A DNA stretch of 5,942 nucleotides. It comes from Chloroflexota bacterium. GTDB taxonomy: Bacteria; Chloroflexota; UBA11872; VXNJ01. Position 1 is the first letter of the stretch; each line of letters opens with the position of its first letter. Below are positions 1-5,942 of the stretch, in pieces. The position numbers were made by a program, and so were the translations under genes. A model generated the notes under the pieces. That model was not told where the DNA came from. It searched no databases and saw only the letters and a list, made by a program, of their open reading frames with translations. The stretch covers positions 1-5,942 of the forward strand of contig JAPOVO010000392.1 of the NCBI GenBank assembly GCA_026708165.1, written 5' to 3'.

Positions 1-70
1 AGCGGGTGTTGCCGAAATGGAGACCTCAATCAACGAGATTCTTGGCAAAGCCGCCGAAATGATGGGGTAG
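1..70 (+). CDS. C-terminal end of a probable ABC-transporter solute-binding protein (partial)
   Basis: An open frame enters from the left edge and stops at TAG (68-70). Its visible residues end in ETSINEILGKAAEMMG. Solute-binding proteins of carbohydrate (CUT1) importers commonly end in an amphipathic helix of this sort, with an Asn-x-Ile-Leu core followed by small and acidic residues. The two downstream genes are the matching permeases, and binding protein-permease-permease is the usual order of such operons. The lipoprotein or secretion signal and the ligand-binding lobes lie outside the window, so the sugar cannot be inferred. The identification rests mostly on context, since only 22 residues are visible. 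Confidence 0.6.
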   Translation, partial: AGVAEMETSINEILGKAAEMMG

Positions 71-73
71 GCG

Positions 74-138
74 AGATCAGCCGCGTGGAGCGCGTGCGGG
101 CACTGCCCGCGCGCGCTCCCGGTATATCTCTCTGATCT
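74..138 (+). promoter_or_regulatory. Intra-operon RNA hairpin between binding-protein and permease genes
   Basis: The spacer between the binding-protein stop and the first permease holds a strong inverted repeat. The left arm 87-101 pairs with 105-119 over 15 bp, with one G-U pair (95/111) and a 3-nt loop (102-104). A second pair of arms, AGATCAG (74-80) and CTGATCT (132-138), could form a 7-bp outer stem enclosing it. No T-tract follows, so it is not a standard intrinsic terminator. By analogy with the malE-malF spacer of enterobacteria, such a structure may stabilise the upstream mRNA or partly block read-through, giving more binding protein than permease. The fold is read directly from the sequence; the role is inference. 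Confidence 0.6.
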
Positions 139-147
139 GCAACACGA

Positions 148-1062
148 ATGCAACTAGCTGGCGCGTCACCATCCGGTAACCGGCCCCGCTGGGTGCGCGA
201 CCTTCAGCGGGACGCCTTGGGCTACAGCTTCGCCGGCCCCGCGGTCATTCTGCTGGTCATATTCTCCATAGTCGCTATCGTCGTCTCGTTATGGATCAGC
301 TTCCATGAATGGACGTTCCTGCGGGACGAACGTCCCTGGGTAGGGCTCGAAAACTACGCCAAAGCACTCGACGATCCGGTCTTCGGCAAGGCTTTCAGGA
401 ATACGGCCAGATATGCGGCTATCGTCGTCCCCGCCATAACCGGGCTGGGTCTGCTGCTGGCGCTGATCGGCAACGAGGCCCGGCAGGGCAGGGCGGTCTT
501 TCGGACGATCTTCTTCATTCCGACGCTGACGCCGTTGGTAGTCCTCTCGTTCCTCTGGATCTGGCTTTTCGAGCCGACCGGGTCGTTCAACATTGTCCTG
601 GAGAAGCTGGGGCTGCCGACGCCGAACTGGCTTATGGACCCAGTCATGGCGCCCTTCGCGATCATCATCATGTCCGTCTGGGCGCACGTGGGCTACTACA
701 TGGTGATATTCATGGCGGGGCTGGCCGACATTCCCCAGATCTACTACGACGCCTCCGAGGTCGACGGCGCCAACATCTTTCAGCGCTTCTGGCACATAAC
801 GCTGCCGTTGCTTCGGAATACCCTGATATTCGTAGTCGTGATACTGGCGATCGGCGCGTTCCAGGTTTTCGACCAGGTCTACCTGATGACCAGGGGCGGA
901 CCGGACAACTCGACCGAGGTCATGCAGGCGCTGATCTACAAGCAGGGCTTCGAGTTCTTCCACATGGGCTATGCGTCCGCAATGGCGTGGTATCTGTTCG
1001 CCGCGATAGCGTTTTTCACGGCGATTCAGATGAGAATCTTCCGCTCACAGCAGCTCTATTGA
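148..1062 (+). CDS. Carbohydrate ABC transporter permease, MalF/UgpA type
   Basis: This 304-residue inner-membrane protein would form half of the channel of a binding-protein-dependent sugar importer. Six hydrophobic segments are visible, at about residues 28-51, 89-108, 117-141, 168-192, 223-245 and 275-294. The cytoplasmic EAA loop, which docks on the ATPase, is at 199-222, with DASEVDGA (201-208) and ITLPLL. A TRGGP motif at 248-252 is typical of the MalF/UgpA/LacF subunit. The length fits the short form, which lacks the large periplasmic loop of enteric MalF. ATG 148 is the first possible start, because the frame is closed by TGA at 133-135. It has no convincing Shine-Dalgarno sequence, which suggests weaker or coupled translation. 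The next permease starts 25 nt downstream. The sugar is unknown. Confidence 0.93.
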   Translation: MQLAGASPSGNRPRWVRDLQRDALGYSFAGPAVILLVIFSIVAIVVSLWISFHEWTFLRDERPWVGLENYAKALDDPVFGKAFRNTARYAAIVVPAITGLGLLLALIGNEARQGRAVFRTIFFIPTLTPLVVLSFLWIWLFEPTGSFNIVLEKLGLPTPNWLMDPVMAPFAIIIMSVWAHVGYYMVIFMAGLADIPQIYYDASEVDGANIFQRFWHITLPLLRNTLIFVVVILAIGAFQVFDQVYLMTRGGPDNSTEVMQALIYKQGFEFFHMGYASAMAWYLFAAIAFFTAIQMRIFRSQQLY

Positions 1063-1073
1063 TGGACGACGGT

Positions 1074-1080
1074 AGGAGAG
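1074..1080 (+). promoter_or_regulatory. Ribosome binding site supporting the TTG start at 1088
   Basis: AGGAGAG lies 7 nt before TTG (1088-1090). This good match and spacing decide the start of the second permease in favour of the rare TTG over the in-frame ATG at 1181, which would remove the first 31 residues. Confidence 0.75.
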
Positions 1081-1087
1081 TCACCAG

Positions 1088-1984
1088 TTGAGGATAGCGG
1101 GCGTTTCATCCCGAACCGACACGGGGCAACTTGTAAAAGAGCGCCACTCAACCGCCTGGTGGGTCGGGAACATCTCCAAGATGACGGTCGTCTATACCAT
1201 CCTGATCATCACCGCCCTCGTCTTCCTCTATCCCTACTTCTGGATGGTCGGTAACGCCTTCAAGACCAACGAGGGCTTTTACACCGATCCGTACCGCCTG
1301 ATCCCCGAGCAGTTTTCGCTCGACGCGATGCGCGCCGCTCTCGGAATCGGCAGGGTCCACATCTACCTGAAGAACAGCACCATCTTCGCCGTCGTAGGCG
1401 TTGCGGGCCAGCTCCTCGTCGACGCGCTGGCGGCGTTTGCGTTCGCCCGGCTCAGCTTCCGGGGCCGCGACGTATTGTTCGTCCTCGTCCTTGCGACCCT
1501 GATGCTGCCCTACAGCGTCGTGCTGATCCCCTCCTACCTCATCGTCTACTGGTTCGGACTGGCCAACACTTACGTGGGGGTAATGCTCCCCGGATTCGCG
1601 GGCGCGTTCGGAATCTTCCTTCTCAGGCAATTCTTCCTGAACATTCCGAGCGAACTGGAGGATGCCGCGCGCATAGACGGCGCGACTACTTTCAGGATCT
1701 TCTGGCAGATAATCGTTCCGCTCGCCAAGCCGGCGCTCCTGACCCTGGGCCTGTTCATCTTCATCTTCCAGTGGAGCTCGTACGTCTGGCCGCTCATCGT
1801 CCTGAAAGATTGGGACAAATACCCGCTCACCGTGGGCATAGCACTGTTTAGATCGACGACGTGGACATACTGGCCCAACATACTCGCGGCAACGACGCTG
1901 GGCACTCTTCCGTTGATCGCGCTGTTCCTGCTGGTTCAGCGCTACATAATCGGCGGCATAACCCTCTCGGGTCTCAAGGGATAG
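1088..1984 (+). CDS. Carbohydrate ABC transporter permease, MalG/UgpE type
   Basis: This 298-residue protein is the second channel subunit of the sugar importer and would pair with the permease encoded just upstream. Membrane segments are visible at about residues 33-54, 98-121, 127-155, 160-180, 214-238 and 264-284. The EAA loop (188-212) reads SELEDAARIDGA followed by IIVPL, and would contact the nucleotide-binding subunit. The C-terminus QRYIIGGITLSGLKG is the family hallmark of MalG-type subunits (QRYxxxGxTxGxxKG), so the protein is full length. TTG is chosen as start because of the ribosome binding site at 1074-1080. The first 31 residues are polar and cytoplasmic. No ATPase gene follows: the next gene is convergent and begins only 11 nt beyond the stop. 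The substrate cannot be read from the permeases. Confidence 0.94.
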   Translation: MRIAGVSSRTDTGQLVKERHSTAWWVGNISKMTVVYTILIITALVFLYPYFWMVGNAFKTNEGFYTDPYRLIPEQFSLDAMRAALGIGRVHIYLKNSTIFAVVGVAGQLLVDALAAFAFARLSFRGRDVLFVLVLATLMLPYSVVLIPSYLIVYWFGLANTYVGVMLPGFAGAFGIFLLRQFFLNIPSELEDAARIDGATTFRIFWQIIVPLAKPALLTLGLFIFIFQWSSYVWPLIVLKDWDKYPLTVGIALFRSTTWTYWPNILAATTLGTLPLIALFLLVQRYIIGGITLSGLKG

Positions 1985-1995
1985 CCGCCAGCCGT

Positions 1996-3012
1996 CTACG
2001 TCCAGTCGAAGGCGATTCCCATCCAGTCGGTGCCGCCGCGAAGAATCATCTCGTAAGTCGCGGCTGCTTCTTCGATCCGCGGTCGATGCGAAACCAGGTG
2101 GTCCACCTTCAGCCGGCCGTCGGCGATGAGGTCCAGTATCACCCGCCGGTTGCGGCGCTGCGTCCAGGGGTAGTAATGGTTGCCGTCGATGGGAGCCCTG
2201 GGCTGCCAGATACCGTGGATCGAGAGCTCTTTGTGTTGCAGCTCGGTCCATAGGGAAATATCCACCGTACCCGGCAGGCTTCCGACGATCACGATATTCC
2301 CGCCCAGCGCCCCGATCTTCAAAAGCGTCTTGAGAGTGGCCGGATTGCGGGTCGCCTCCAGTCCCAGGTCTACGCCACGCCCCTCAGTAATCTCCATGAC
2401 CGCCTCTTCGGTATCACGCGACGAGGCGTCGACAACGTGGTCGAAGCCGCTCTCCCGTGAGGACTCAAGCCGCTCCGAAAAGAGATCGACACCAATCACC
2501 GGGCAGCATCCCCCTATTCGCGCGAGTTGGCCGACGAGCTGTCCGACTACTCCTTGACCGATAACGGCACATGAGTCGCCAATCTGCGTGGAGATGTTGC
2601 GAAAGCCATGTATGGCGACGCTGCCGAGAATTCCAAACGTCGCCGACACGTCCGATATCGACTCAGGCACCTTCTCGATGTAATCAGGACGATCGCCGCC
2701 CAGGTCGAGCATTGTGTACGTCGAATGGATACCCATCGTCAGCACCCTGTCGCCGGGCGCGAAGCCGTCGACGTTCCGTCCCACCTCCACGACCTCGCCG
2801 ACATTCGAATACCCCGGATACGCGGGCCAGGGAACCTCAGTCAGCGCCCGAGGACTATCAAGCGGCAGGGCGAGCATGGTCGTCTCGGTACCAGCGCTTA
2901 TCAGGCTGGCTGTCGTTTTGACCAGAACCTGGTGCCCCGACGGCGCTTCTACTTCGTAATCTTCAATCTCGACGACCCGCTCGTCGACAAATACGATCCG
3001 TTGCCCCTTCAC
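1996..3012 (-). CDS. MDR-superfamily (zinc-type alcohol dehydrogenase-like) oxidoreductase lacking the usual zinc ligands
   Basis: This is a probable cytosolic NAD(P)-dependent dehydrogenase of 338 residues, the normal length for medium-chain dehydrogenases. The N-terminal GroES-like domain has SLISAGTE (36-43), PGYSNVGEVVEVG (66-78) and GDRV (87-90). The Rossmann fold starts at CAVIGQGVVG (148-157), with acidic D176 after the second strand, which favours NAD over NADP. EGRGVDLGLEATRN (210-223) is also typical. The Cys of the catalytic zinc site is replaced within the SAGTE motif, the GHE motif reads GYS, and the four-Cys structural zinc lobe is absent. The BchC-like and threonine/polyol-dehydrogenase-like MDR branch shows similar SxGTE motifs. 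The start is GTG, preceded by a good ribosome binding site. The gene lies downstream of mqnD and converges on the sugar importer, so a role in sugar or polyol oxidation is plausible but unproven. Confidence 0.85.
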   Translation of the reverse strand: MKGQRIVFVDERVVEIEDYEVEAPSGHQVLVKTTASLISAGTETTMLALPLDSPRALTEVPWPAYPGYSNVGEVVEVGRNVDGFAPGDRVLTMGIHSTYTMLDLGGDRPDYIEKVPESISDVSATFGILGSVAIHGFRNISTQIGDSCAVIGQGVVGQLVGQLARIGGCCPVIGVDLFSERLESSRESGFDHVVDASSRDTEEAVMEITEGRGVDLGLEATRNPATLKTLLKIGALGGNIVIVGSLPGTVDISLWTELQHKELSIHGIWQPRAPIDGNHYYPWTQRRNRRVILDLIADGRLKVDHLVSHRPRIEEAAATYEMILRGGTDWMGIAFDWT

Positions 3013-3203
3013 TGGCGATTCCCTTTCGATGCTAGCGACGTACGGAACGAAGTTTAAGCCTTACGCCCGATTCGCGATTTGTCACGCTGCACGACGTGAG
3101 CAGATCGGCCCTCTCACCGTTAGTACGGAAATGCGGTTGTGACCTGCGGAAATCTGCAAGAGACACGGAGGCAAAGGCCGACAGCCTTGCAGAGCGGAGG
3201 AGA
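3013..3203 (-). other. 191-nt non-coding gap between mqnD and the dehydrogenase, with a possible operator palindrome
   Basis: This is the largest gap in the window. It contains the ribosome binding site at 3020-3027 and an imperfect palindrome at 3082-3099 with arms TCACG and CGTGA separated by 8 nt, about 70 nt before the dehydrogenase start. A weak hairpin lies just after mqnD (3171-3190, GCAAGGC-type arms with one bulge and no T-tract). No clear -35/-10 pair could be identified. The gap suggests that the dehydrogenase is transcribed separately from mqnACD, or at least regulated separately. No conserved reading frame was recognised in it. Confidence 0.4.
3020..3027 (-). promoter_or_regulatory. 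Ribosome binding site for the GTG start of the dehydrogenase
   Basis: On the minus strand GAAAGGGA ends 7 nt before GTG (3012-3010). The motif and spacing support this non-ATG start. Confidence 0.65.
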
Positions 3204-4055
3204 CTAGCTGGGCGGAACGCGGACGATATCGAGCGGCGGAATTTCGGAGATGATGCCGTGCCGGCAAGCGCGTGAATAGAGTTCGCGCAGAGCTGCTTCA
3301 CCGTCAGCGCCCATGTCGACGGTCAACTCGTTGACGTACATTTTGGCGAACTTCTCGCCCCGCTCGGCGTCGATGCCGCGACCGAATTCCAGCGCGTAGT
3401 CAACCGCGTCCGCGTTGTTCGCAAAGGCCGCGTCGATGCTGCGGCGAAGCGCCCTGCCCAGAGCAACGTGCCACTCATTGCCCAGGTCACGCCTTACGCA
3501 GTCCAGCCCCAACGGGAGCGGAAGTCCGGTCTCGTCATACCATTTTTCACCCAAGTCCAGGATTTTCGTCAGGCCGGCATCGACGTAGGTCAACTGCCCC
3601 TCGTGAATCACCACCGCGGCGTCAAGCTCGCCCGCCGCAACGGGATCCATCACGGTGTCGAATGGGAGCTGAACAGCCTCGACCTCGGGCAAGAAGATCT
3701 TGGAGAGCATGAAGGCGGTGGTGTTCACGCCGGGCATCGCAACCCTCCCGCCCCGCAGGCTTTCGACGGAACGATCGCGGTTCGACACCACTATCGGTCC
3801 GTAGCCGAGGCCCATCGACGCCCCACACGAGAGGATTCGGTACCTGTCGGCGACTTGCGGATAGACCGCCGCCGATATAGCCGTCATTTCAAGCTCGCCC
3901 CGCATTGACCGAGCGTTGAGGCTTTGAATGTCCTCCAGGACTTCCGAATGTCCCGCCGGCTCAGGCCCGTCAATGCCGACGATCCCGTGGGTGATCGCAT
4001 AGAACATATAGGCGTCGTCGGCGTCGGGACTGTGCCCAATCTTGATTTGCCGCAT
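3204..4055 (-). CDS. mqnD: 1,4-dihydroxy-6-naphthoate synthase (MqnD), futalosine menaquinone pathway
   Basis: MqnD converts cyclic dehypoxanthinyl futalosine into 1,4-dihydroxy-6-naphthoate in the cytoplasm, using a periplasmic-binding-protein fold. The 283 residues match the family length. Visible motifs are HSPDADDAYMFYA (8-20), GASMGLGYGPIVVS (78-91), GGRVAMPGVNTTA (102-114), DAAVVIHEGQLTY (145-157) and TGLPLPLG (176-183). His151 in IHEGQ corresponds to the His proposed as catalytic in the Thermus enzyme. The N-terminal motif is the SPDxDDAxMFY variant rather than SPCPNDTF. ATG 4055 is chosen because no in-frame start was seen upstream; there is no clear Shine-Dalgarno sequence. The gene lies 69 nt after mqnC on the same strand. 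A generic solute-binding protein is unlikely, since there is no signal peptide and mqnC and mqnA are adjacent. Confidence 0.88.
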   Translation of the reverse strand: MRQIKIGHSPDADDAYMFYAITHGIVGIDGPEPAGHSEVLEDIQSLNARSMRGELEMTAISAAVYPQVADRYRILSCGASMGLGYGPIVVSNRDRSVESLRGGRVAMPGVNTTAFMLSKIFLPEVEAVQLPFDTVMDPVAAGELDAAVVIHEGQLTYVDAGLTKILDLGEKWYDETGLPLPLGLDCVRRDLGNEWHVALGRALRRSIDAAFANNADAVDYALEFGRGIDAERGEKFAKMYVNELTVDMGADGEAALRELYSRACRHGIISEIPPLDIVRVPPS

Positions 4056-4109
4056 TAGCGGAAGTTCAAAGACGGCGAACCATCGGTGCCAGGTCCACGC
4101 AGGGGTAGG

Positions 4110-4125
4110 GTCGGCAATGGCCGAC
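4110..4125 (-). promoter_or_regulatory. Small hairpin directly after the mqnC stop codon
   Basis: A perfect 6-bp stem (GTCGGC/GCCGAC) with a 4-nt loop starts on the last base of the mqnC TAG stop. No T-run follows, so it is unlikely to terminate transcription. It could mark an mRNA processing or stability boundary between mqnC and mqnD. A stem this short can arise by chance in GC-rich DNA. Confidence 0.35.
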
Positions 4126-5240
4126 TATGCGACAACCGCCGCCGGTTCCCTGTCGAACACGCGCAGCGTTTCGTACTGACTGTTGCGCTGGGCCGGGATG
4201 AATCCGGAGTCCCGGATCATCTGCCGCACCTCTTCGGCAGTGGTGCGGTTATAGTGACCGGCCTCGTTCATTACATTCTCGTCGAACAAGGTACCGCCGA
4301 AATCGTCGGCGCCGAAATGAAGGGCGACTTGCCCCGTCTTCTTGCCTTCCGAAAACCACGAGGCGTCGACGTGGTCGAAGTTGTCCAGATACAGCCGCGC
4401 TACCGCCAGCAGCCTCAGGTAGCGATTGGGGCCAGCCCGCTTGCCTTTGATCCGACGCCCCAAGGGTGTCTTGCCAGGGCTGAAGCTCCATGGCACGAAA
4501 GCATGAAAGCGGCCTCTGTGGCCTTCATCCTGCAAGTCCCGGATACGGTCAAGATGCTCGATGATGTCGTCATCGTCTTCGACGTGGCCGTACATCATGG
4601 TCGCGGTTCCGCAGAATCCGACCTTGTGGGCGCTCCGCTCGATTTCGATCCACTCATCCGCGTCCATCTTCAGCGGACTGATCTTCTGTCGTACCCGGTT
4701 GGTCAGGACTTCCGCCCCGCCGCCGGGAAGCGTGCGCTGGCCGGCGTCCCAAAGCGCGCCCAGGACCTCCTCGTAACCAAGACCGGACACCTGTTTCATC
4801 TCGTATATCTCCGGCGGCGACCAGAAGTGCGGAGTCACGTCGGGATAGGCTTCCAGGCTGGCGCGCACCATGTCGGTGTAATAGCTGAATGGAAGCTCTG
4901 GGTTTAGCCCGCCCTGCATCAGAACGGTCGTGCAGCCGAGGTCACGCGCCCGGCCTATCGCCTCCACCATCTCGGCGATGGTATGAGTGTAGGCGTCGGA
5001 CGCAGTGCTGGTGTGGGGGCGGTAGAAAGCACAGAAGCTGCAATAGGCGTCGCAGAGGTTCGTATAGTTCAGATTCGTATCGACGACGTAGGTAACGACA
5101 GGCTCCGGGCTGCGGACGAACCTCACCTCGTTTGCAAGCGCCCCCAGCTCGAGCAGGTTGGCTTCCACGAGGAGATGAGCACCTTCAGCGGTAGTCAAGC
5201 GGTCGCCGGCCAGGACCTTCGACCGGATTTCGTAGATCAT
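4125..5240 (-). CDS. mqnC: Cyclic dehypoxanthinyl futalosine synthase (MqnC), radical SAM enzyme
   Basis: MqnC is a cytoplasmic radical SAM enzyme that cyclises dehypoxanthinyl futalosine, the step before MqnD. The 371 residues are full length for the family. The cluster motif CDAYCSFC gives the CxxxCxxC ligands Cys63, Cys67 and Cys70, preceded by NYTN and followed by AFYRP, a context characteristic of MqnC. Further motifs are MQGGLNP (108-114), SPPEI (141-145), PGGGAE (172-177), TATMMYGH (212-219) and GADDFGGTLFDENVM (310-324). The related MqnE and CofH share the fold, but NYTNxC and CAFYRP plus the mqnD neighbour favour MqnC. The ATG overlaps the mqnA stop by 4 nt (ATGA), so translation is probably coupled. 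AAAGG at 5255-5251 on the minus strand, 10 nt before the start, may serve as the ribosome binding site. Confidence 0.92.
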   Translation of the reverse strand: MIYEIRSKVLAGDRLTTAEGAHLLVEANLLELGALANEVRFVRSPEPVVTYVVDTNLNYTNLCDAYCSFCAFYRPHTSTASDAYTHTIAEMVEAIGRARDLGCTTVLMQGGLNPELPFSYYTDMVRASLEAYPDVTPHFWSPPEIYEMKQVSGLGYEEVLGALWDAGQRTLPGGGAEVLTNRVRQKISPLKMDADEWIEIERSAHKVGFCGTATMMYGHVEDDDDIIEHLDRIRDLQDEGHRGRFHAFVPWSFSPGKTPLGRRIKGKRAGPNRYLRLLAVARLYLDNFDHVDASWFSEGKKTGQVALHFGADDFGGTLFDENVMNEAGHYNRTTAEEVRQMIRDSGFIPAQRNSQYETLRVFDREPAAVVA

Positions 5241-5942
5241 GCGGCGCTGACCTTTCGCTCCAACTCGGAATCCAACTCTCTGAATCTCCGCAATCCTTCA
5301 AGCTCGGCGTCGCCGAGACGATAGACGAAATTCCGAATATACGAGCCGGTTTGCTCCAGGCTCAGTCCCGGATCGGTCCTGCGCCGGTGAATGGCGGAAG
5401 GATTAGAGAGGTTGGAAGTCAGACTCCTATCGAAGTAGTCGGCAACCGTCTCCCTGTCGGCGTCAGAAACGTCACCCGCGGCGTACCAGCGGGCAAACAC
5501 GAACGGCAGGCCTGTCGCCTTCTTCCACTCGTCCGCAAGGTCCGCGACAACGGGGTACTCGTCCGACGGACGCATGTTCCGCAGCGCCTCATCTCCTATC
5601 AAAAGGACTGCGTCGTTGTCGGCGTCGATCGAAGCGAATCGCGTCTGCGATTTCGCGCCGTTCCAATGGTTCAGGAGCACCCGGAGCAGTCGGACCGAAG
5701 TGGCGGTGTCGTCGATGATCCCGATCTCGCAGCCCGGGAGCTTCCCAACATCGACTCTGGACTTGATAATCACCGAGCGAGCGGGGCCGAAGCTGGCGAT
5801 ACCGAAGTTGCCGATCGGCTCGAACCTGCCGGGATAGTCAAACCTCGCCACCACCGGCAGCGGCGCGATGTCGACCTGGGGCCGCACGGGCAGGGGGGGC
5901 CTCACCCGCGGAGCGGCAACCGAGGCGTGGGCGGGCACCCCA
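5237..5942 (-). CDS. mqnA: Chorismate dehydratase (MqnA), 5' end missing at window edge
   Basis: MqnA removes water from chorismate to give 3-enolpyruvylbenzoate, the first committed step of the futalosine pathway. About 235 residues are visible against roughly 270-290 in the family, and the frame runs off the right edge, so the N-terminus is missing. Counting from the GTG at 5938, motifs are VDIAPLPVV (22-30), NFGIASFGPARSV (44-56), IDDTATSVRLLRVLL (75-89), DAVLLIGDEALR (109-120), DEWKKATGLPFVFARW (136-151) and a C-terminal SYIRNFVYRLGDAELEGLRRF (199-219). These are typical of MqnA. Residues 10-21 are unusually rich in Pro and Arg and resemble the family poorly, although the spacing to VDIAP is right. 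They lie at a run of seven G (5893-5899). The stop TGA overlaps the mqnC start. Confidence 0.88.
   Translation of the reverse strand, partial: GVPAHASVAAPRVRPPLPVRPQVDIAPLPVVARFDYPGRFEPIGNFGIASFGPARSVIIKSRVDVGKLPGCEIGIIDDTATSVRLLRVLLNHWNGAKSQTRFASIDADNDAVLLIGDEALRNMRPSDEYPVVADLADEWKKATGLPFVFARWYAAGDVSDADRETVADYFDRSLTSNLSNPSAIHRRRTDPGLSLEQTGSYIRNFVYRLGDAELEGLRRFRELDSELERKVSAA

Noticed and set aside
71..147. Intrinsic terminator ending the binding-protein transcript
   Set aside because: The hairpin is strong but no T-tract follows it (CGGTATATCTC), and the permease gene would be left without a visible promoter. Reported instead as an intra-operon structure.
289..963. Open frame of 224 codons antisense to the MalF-type permease
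   Set aside because: Composition is typical of the reverse strand of a GC-rich membrane-protein gene, with no motif or ribosome binding site.
1148..2251. Long open frame on the minus strand (367 codons) opposite the MalG-type permease
   Set aside because: Its product is rich in Arg, Asp, Glu and Gln with no recognisable domain. It is the mirror of a well-conserved permease gene and overlaps the real dehydrogenase gene in another frame.
3052..3085. Possible sigma-70 promoter for the dehydrogenase (GTGACA with TAAGGC or TTAAAC)
   Set aside because: The -10 matches are poor, or the spacing is 22 nt. Not distinguishable from chance.
3171..3190. Possible intrinsic terminator after mqnD
   Set aside because: The stem is about 7 bp with a bulge and no T-run follows on the minus strand, so it is too weak to call.
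3032..3301. Small minus-strand frame across the mqnD end and the gap
   Set aside because: It overlaps the mqnD C-terminus out of frame, is Arg/Ser-rich and shows no start signal or family resemblance.
4086..4907. Open frame of 273 codons on the plus strand opposite mqnC
   Set aside because: The mqnC frame on the other strand carries all the conserved radical SAM motifs; this one has none.

Overview
The window is GC-rich (roughly 60% by eye) and almost fully coding. Two gene groups point tail to tail at each other. There are no mobile elements, CRISPR repeats, tRNA or rRNA genes. I read it as chromosomal DNA from a free-living bacterium that makes menaquinone by the futalosine route and takes up carbohydrate through a binding-protein-dependent ABC importer. 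That mix, with a zinc-ligand-poor MDR dehydrogenase, would fit an uncultured lineage such as Chloroflexota or Poribacteria/Latescibacteria-like groups. The phylum is a guess, because nothing in the window is lineage-specific.

Plus strand, 1-1984: an importer operon of the CUT1 (MalF/MalG) type. It holds the last codons of a probable solute-binding protein (1-70), a 77-nt spacer with a strong 15-bp hairpin, a MalF/UgpA-type permease (148-1062) and a MalG/UgpE-type permease (1088-1984, TTG start with a clear ribosome binding site). No ATPase gene is visible. In many bacteria one shared MsmK/UgpC-type ATPase serves several such importers.

Minus strand, 5942-1996: an incomplete mqnA (chorismate dehydratase, 5' end outside the window) overlaps mqnC (dehypoxanthinyl futalosine cyclase, radical SAM) by 4 nt. 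A small hairpin follows mqnC, then mqnD (1,4-dihydroxy-6-naphthoate synthase). These would be the first, fourth and fifth steps from chorismate towards menaquinone; genes for the middle steps (mqnE, mqnB) are not here. After a 191-nt gap comes an MDR-superfamily dehydrogenase of unknown substrate. It lacks the usual zinc ligands and ends 11 nt from the end of the importer operon.

The window looks like ordinary metabolism, and I found no convincing sign of an undescribed system. The points most worth a second look are the spacer hairpin in the transporter operon, the atypical dehydrogenase active site, the very tight terminator-poor convergent junction, and a suspicious Pro/Arg-rich stretch beside a 7-G run at the start of the visible mqnA.
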